Positions 61,621 through 64,000 of a stretch of 64,000 nt of DNA are shown one piece after another. The translations under genes and the position numbers were made by a program. The notes under the pieces were generated by a model. The model worked only from the letters and a program-made list of their open reading frames with translations. It had not been told where the DNA came from and did no database searches. Within the stretch, counting starts at the first letter, position 1. Each line of letters starts with the position of its first letter. This DNA comes from Lytechinus variegatus (taxonomy: Eukaryota; Echinodermata; Echinoidea; Temnopleuroida; Toxopneustidae), in assembly GCF_018143015.1 (NCBI RefSeq), contig NC_054746.1, positions 18,653,532 through 18,717,531 of the forward strand, written 5' to 3'.

Positions 61621-62654
61621 CACTCAGCAAAAAAAGTTCTTGGACACTTATAAAAGTTAAAATATTCCATATAGATATTTGATTAAAGGCTAATTATTGT
61701 ATGTCAACATGACCAGACAATATTCCTCTTCCAGTATGACATGACATTTTCATGTGAACAGTCATGCATGGGTGGTTAAATGCTTTAAACAATAGCGATG
61801 TCAGTAAAAGAAAATTGCAAGAAATGGACCACTCAAATGATAATGAATATGGCCATTCTGTAGGCATACATTCAACAATTTCAATAGGTGGTTATCATTC
61901 GAATTAAATGCTTAGGGATGCATCATGAGATGGATCATTTTGGACACTCACTTTCAAGATAAAGCTATCAAATCAAGAGCGTGCAAGGGCAATAGGAATG
62001 CATTCTGGGCAGTCATGTAGACTAGTCGCTCGATATTTCCAAGTTTCACCAACAACAATTTCACATTTGAACCAGCGGTATTTGGCTTCTGTGAAATTCA
62101 GAGACCGCCCTAGGAGTGGTCGACCTATAGGGCCACCACCCCTGCAGAAGATAGGAGGTTAAGGATGCTTGCGTTGAGAAGGCGATTTGTCACTGCACCA
62201 ACTATAGGATCTGAAATTCATTGACTAACTTTGACTTAAAATTCCAGTGGAATAGTGATGCGTCCAAGTTGGATTACTTTCTCTTCTCTTTTAGAGTGGT
62301 ATTCGACTTTACGTTTGCTTTTATCGTTTAATGGATATTTATGCCATATAAACTTTCACAACTGAAAGAATGGCTGATCATTTTCTTGCAATTTCCTTAT
62401 ACTGACATTGCTATTGTTAAATGCCTGTAAACAGCCATGCACTGACTGATCCATTCTTGCAATTTACTTTTACTGACATTGCTATTGTTTAGAGCATATA
62501 ACCACCCATGCATGGCTGTTTACATGAAAATGTCATGTCATACTGGAAGAGGAATATTTTCTGGTCATGATGACATACAATAATTAACCTTTAATCAAAT
62601 ATCTATATGATATTTTAACTTTTATAAGTGTCCAAGAACTTTTTTTGCTGAGTG
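61621..62654 (+). mobile_element. Tc1/mariner-like DNA transposon, defective
   Basis: TA stands on both sides (61619-61620 and 62655-62656). The termini CACTCAGCAAAAAAAG are inverted repeats about 210 bp long (61621-61833 and 62440-62654). A second, diverged copy of the inner part of the right arm lies at about 62365-62440. The interior codes only for the beginning of a transposase. It is a non-autonomous remnant. Confidence 0.92.
61974..62224 (+). pseudogene. Tc1-like transposase N-terminal remnant
   Basis: From 61974 a frame encodes a helix-turn-helix (ERARAIGM, then RLVARYFQVSPTTISHL) and the GRPR-like linker (DRPRSGRP). The frame shifts near 62131 and continues with TTPAEDRRLRM and LRRRFVTAPTI until TGA at 62222-62224. 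This is the DNA-binding half of a Tc1 transposase. The DDE catalytic half is absent. Confidence 0.85.
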
Positions 62655-62820
62655 TATATCCAAAATAATTTCACGAAATATTGGTATTATTAATAGGCTA
62701 AAATTTTGCATTCCCTCCACATCATTAATCATGCTCTACTCATCATTAATCTTGCCTTATTTAAACTATGGGATTCTTATTTGGGGTGATACCCATCAAT
62801 ATTGCTTGCTTGCTATTTAT

Positions 62821-62933
62821 ACTTATATAGCCTACGTGTGTAATGGTTGTTCAGCTTAGTTATGCAAGATATCAAAGTTTTGTAACATAACGGATTTGTG
62901 GAAATAAAACCTAAATGAATGAAATGAAATGAA
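62821..62933 (+). mobile_element. Short tailed retroposon inside the LINE fragment
   Basis: About 113 bp ending in a GAATGAAATGAAATGAA tail, flanked by TATTTAT on both sides (62814-62820 and 62934-62940). The LINE reading frame resumes after it. It could be a SINE or a strongly truncated LINE end. Confidence 0.5.
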
Positions 62934-63454
62934 TATTTATGAGATAAATTGTTGCTTTTGCAAAAGAAAGCACTTCGTATTATTCATAGTACATGTTTCC
63001 GTTCTCATACGGACCCACTTTTTCTAGAAAGTAAACTGTTGAAAGTCAAAGACCTGTATTTACTACAGTTAGGGCACTTCATGTATAGTTATAATAATAA
63101 TGCACTTCCCCATATTTTTGATGCCATGTTCCCTAAAAATCAATTTTATCATAACTACCCCACGAGACACTCTGACGAACTTCACATTCCACTTTACAGA
63201 ACTTTACTGGCCAAAAATACATTCCTATTCAACGGTCCGAAATCCTGGAACTCACTCGCAGATAATGTTAAAGACAGTGTCTCCTTTAATTCATTCAAAC
63301 GTAAACTCAAACTTATCCTGCTTAATTCCTATAATTCTTCGCAACGGAACTAACACTTCATTATCTTCATTATAACCCTTACATTTTTCACTTTTATTTT
63401 ATTTCTTTCATCTATATTGTCCAGTCATGTCTTTTGTTATTTCACCAGATCAAA

Positions 63455-63560
63455 CTCAAGGGCGCCGGAAGCGGGGGGGCAGGGGGGCACTTGCCCCCCC
63501 AAATAAAATTTTGGGGGGGCAAAACGAGATTTTGCCCCCCCCCCCCAACGTGCCCCCTGA
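63455..63560. repeat. G-run/C-run palindromic segment
   Basis: GGGCGCCGGAAGC is followed by alternating G and C runs of seven to thirteen bases (63474-63560) that can pair in several ways, including CACTTGCCCCCCC and TTTTGGGGGGGC. Related short words (GACGGGGCAAA) appear at about 63664. It is non-coding. Confidence 0.6.
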
Positions 63561-63689
63561 AAGATGAAAAATGATAAATTATTTAAGGACAAAAGTAAAT
63601 GAAGGCATTTTTCTGCCTGAAAATTGTCATTTCCATTGTCAAAAATGAAAAAATTTTGCCCCTGACGGGGCAAATACATTATCATAGTA

Positions 63690-64000
63690 AGCCTCGCGTC
63701 TTTTGACGAACAGTTCCTCTGTGAAACATAGCTTTGATAAGCCCCCTTTCCATCTTATTACAGTGTGATAACGTTTAACCTTTTAATGAATACATTTCAG
63801 ACTAAAAGCGAATGGCAAATTGATAGTGGTCCATCAATGATTAGGTTTACAATTCTATGATGCTGGCTGTGTCGTCTAACAAACGCGCGGTCGCCCAGAA
63901 ACGCTCAGACCGGACCCGATATCACTAACGCGCGTGAACAATAGTTACTCGAGCAAGATATGGAATCTATGTCATAGCTGTCAAGCCCAGAAACCATAAC
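63690..64000. other. Right end of window, nothing recognised
   Basis: Sequence without supportable exon. The part after 63860 is richer in CG dinucleotides than the surroundings. Confidence 0.4.

Larger units (their letters stand above)
61540..63353 (+). mobile_element. LINE fragment, interrupted by two other elements
   Basis: After the Tc1-like insert and one TA are removed, a frame runs through the junction (SYIENISK, then SRNIGIINRLK, YLNYGILIWGD). This is the connection region of non-LTR reverse transcriptases. The C-terminal part follows at 62949-63353 (LLLLQKKALRII, YPTRHS, GPKSWNSL) and ends with a stop at about 63351-63353. The catalytic part is not in the window. It is not the family of the array LINE, since the sequence is quite different. 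The left limit is uncertain. Confidence 0.7.

Noticed and set aside
1-64000. tRNA or rRNA genes
   Set aside because: I saw no segment with convincing conserved boxes. A dedicated scan for tRNA A and B boxes would be needed to exclude them.

Overview
The window is animal nuclear DNA: split genes with GT/AG introns, LINE fragments, Tc1-like and miniature inverted-repeat transposons, and long AT-rich intergenic stretches. The repeat types (TTAA-flanked AGGGATG miniature element, LINE ends with an ATT tail, G-run/C-run hairpin elements, AACACC/GGTGTT fields) remind me of sea urchins and related marine deuterostome invertebrates. That is recollection, not a search, so the species is open.

Positions 1-44755 are a head-to-tail tandem array with a unit of about 4.25-4.30 kb. 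The window opens inside a LINE that interrupts a unit further left, so the array continues off the left edge. Ten units follow, each carrying one four-exon protein kinase gene on the minus strand. The full model encodes 409 residues with a basic N-terminus, a kinase domain with HND in place of HRD in the catalytic loop, and a basic, Trp-rich tail. Copies 1-4 are open throughout; copies 5-9 carry one or more small indels; copy 10 at the right edge is a clear pseudogene. Two units (the one cut by the left edge, and unit 1) share the same LINE insertion. Unit 10 carries a 1.4-kb inverted-repeat transposon with an 8-bp target duplication. A CCAAT-containing duplicated module upstream of each gene is the best promoter candidate.

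Positions 44756-50600 hold no gene I can support. They contain a 584-bp TTAA miniature transposon, a short piece resembling the array's promoter module, a small GGCCTGTTTCATAA-type inverted-repeat element, microsatellites, and a field of CGTACG dyads.

Positions 50616-58335 (minus strand) hold one F-box/leucine-rich-repeat gene, assembled from three exons whose phases and splice sites agree (650 residues). It is probably a substrate-recognition subunit of an SCF ubiquitin ligase. Its 5.2-kb first intron holds several hairpin-forming elements.

Positions 58336-64000 hold trinucleotide repeats, a diverged 165-bp duplication, and a nest of mobile elements: a LINE fragment broken by a Tc1-like transposon and by a small tailed element.
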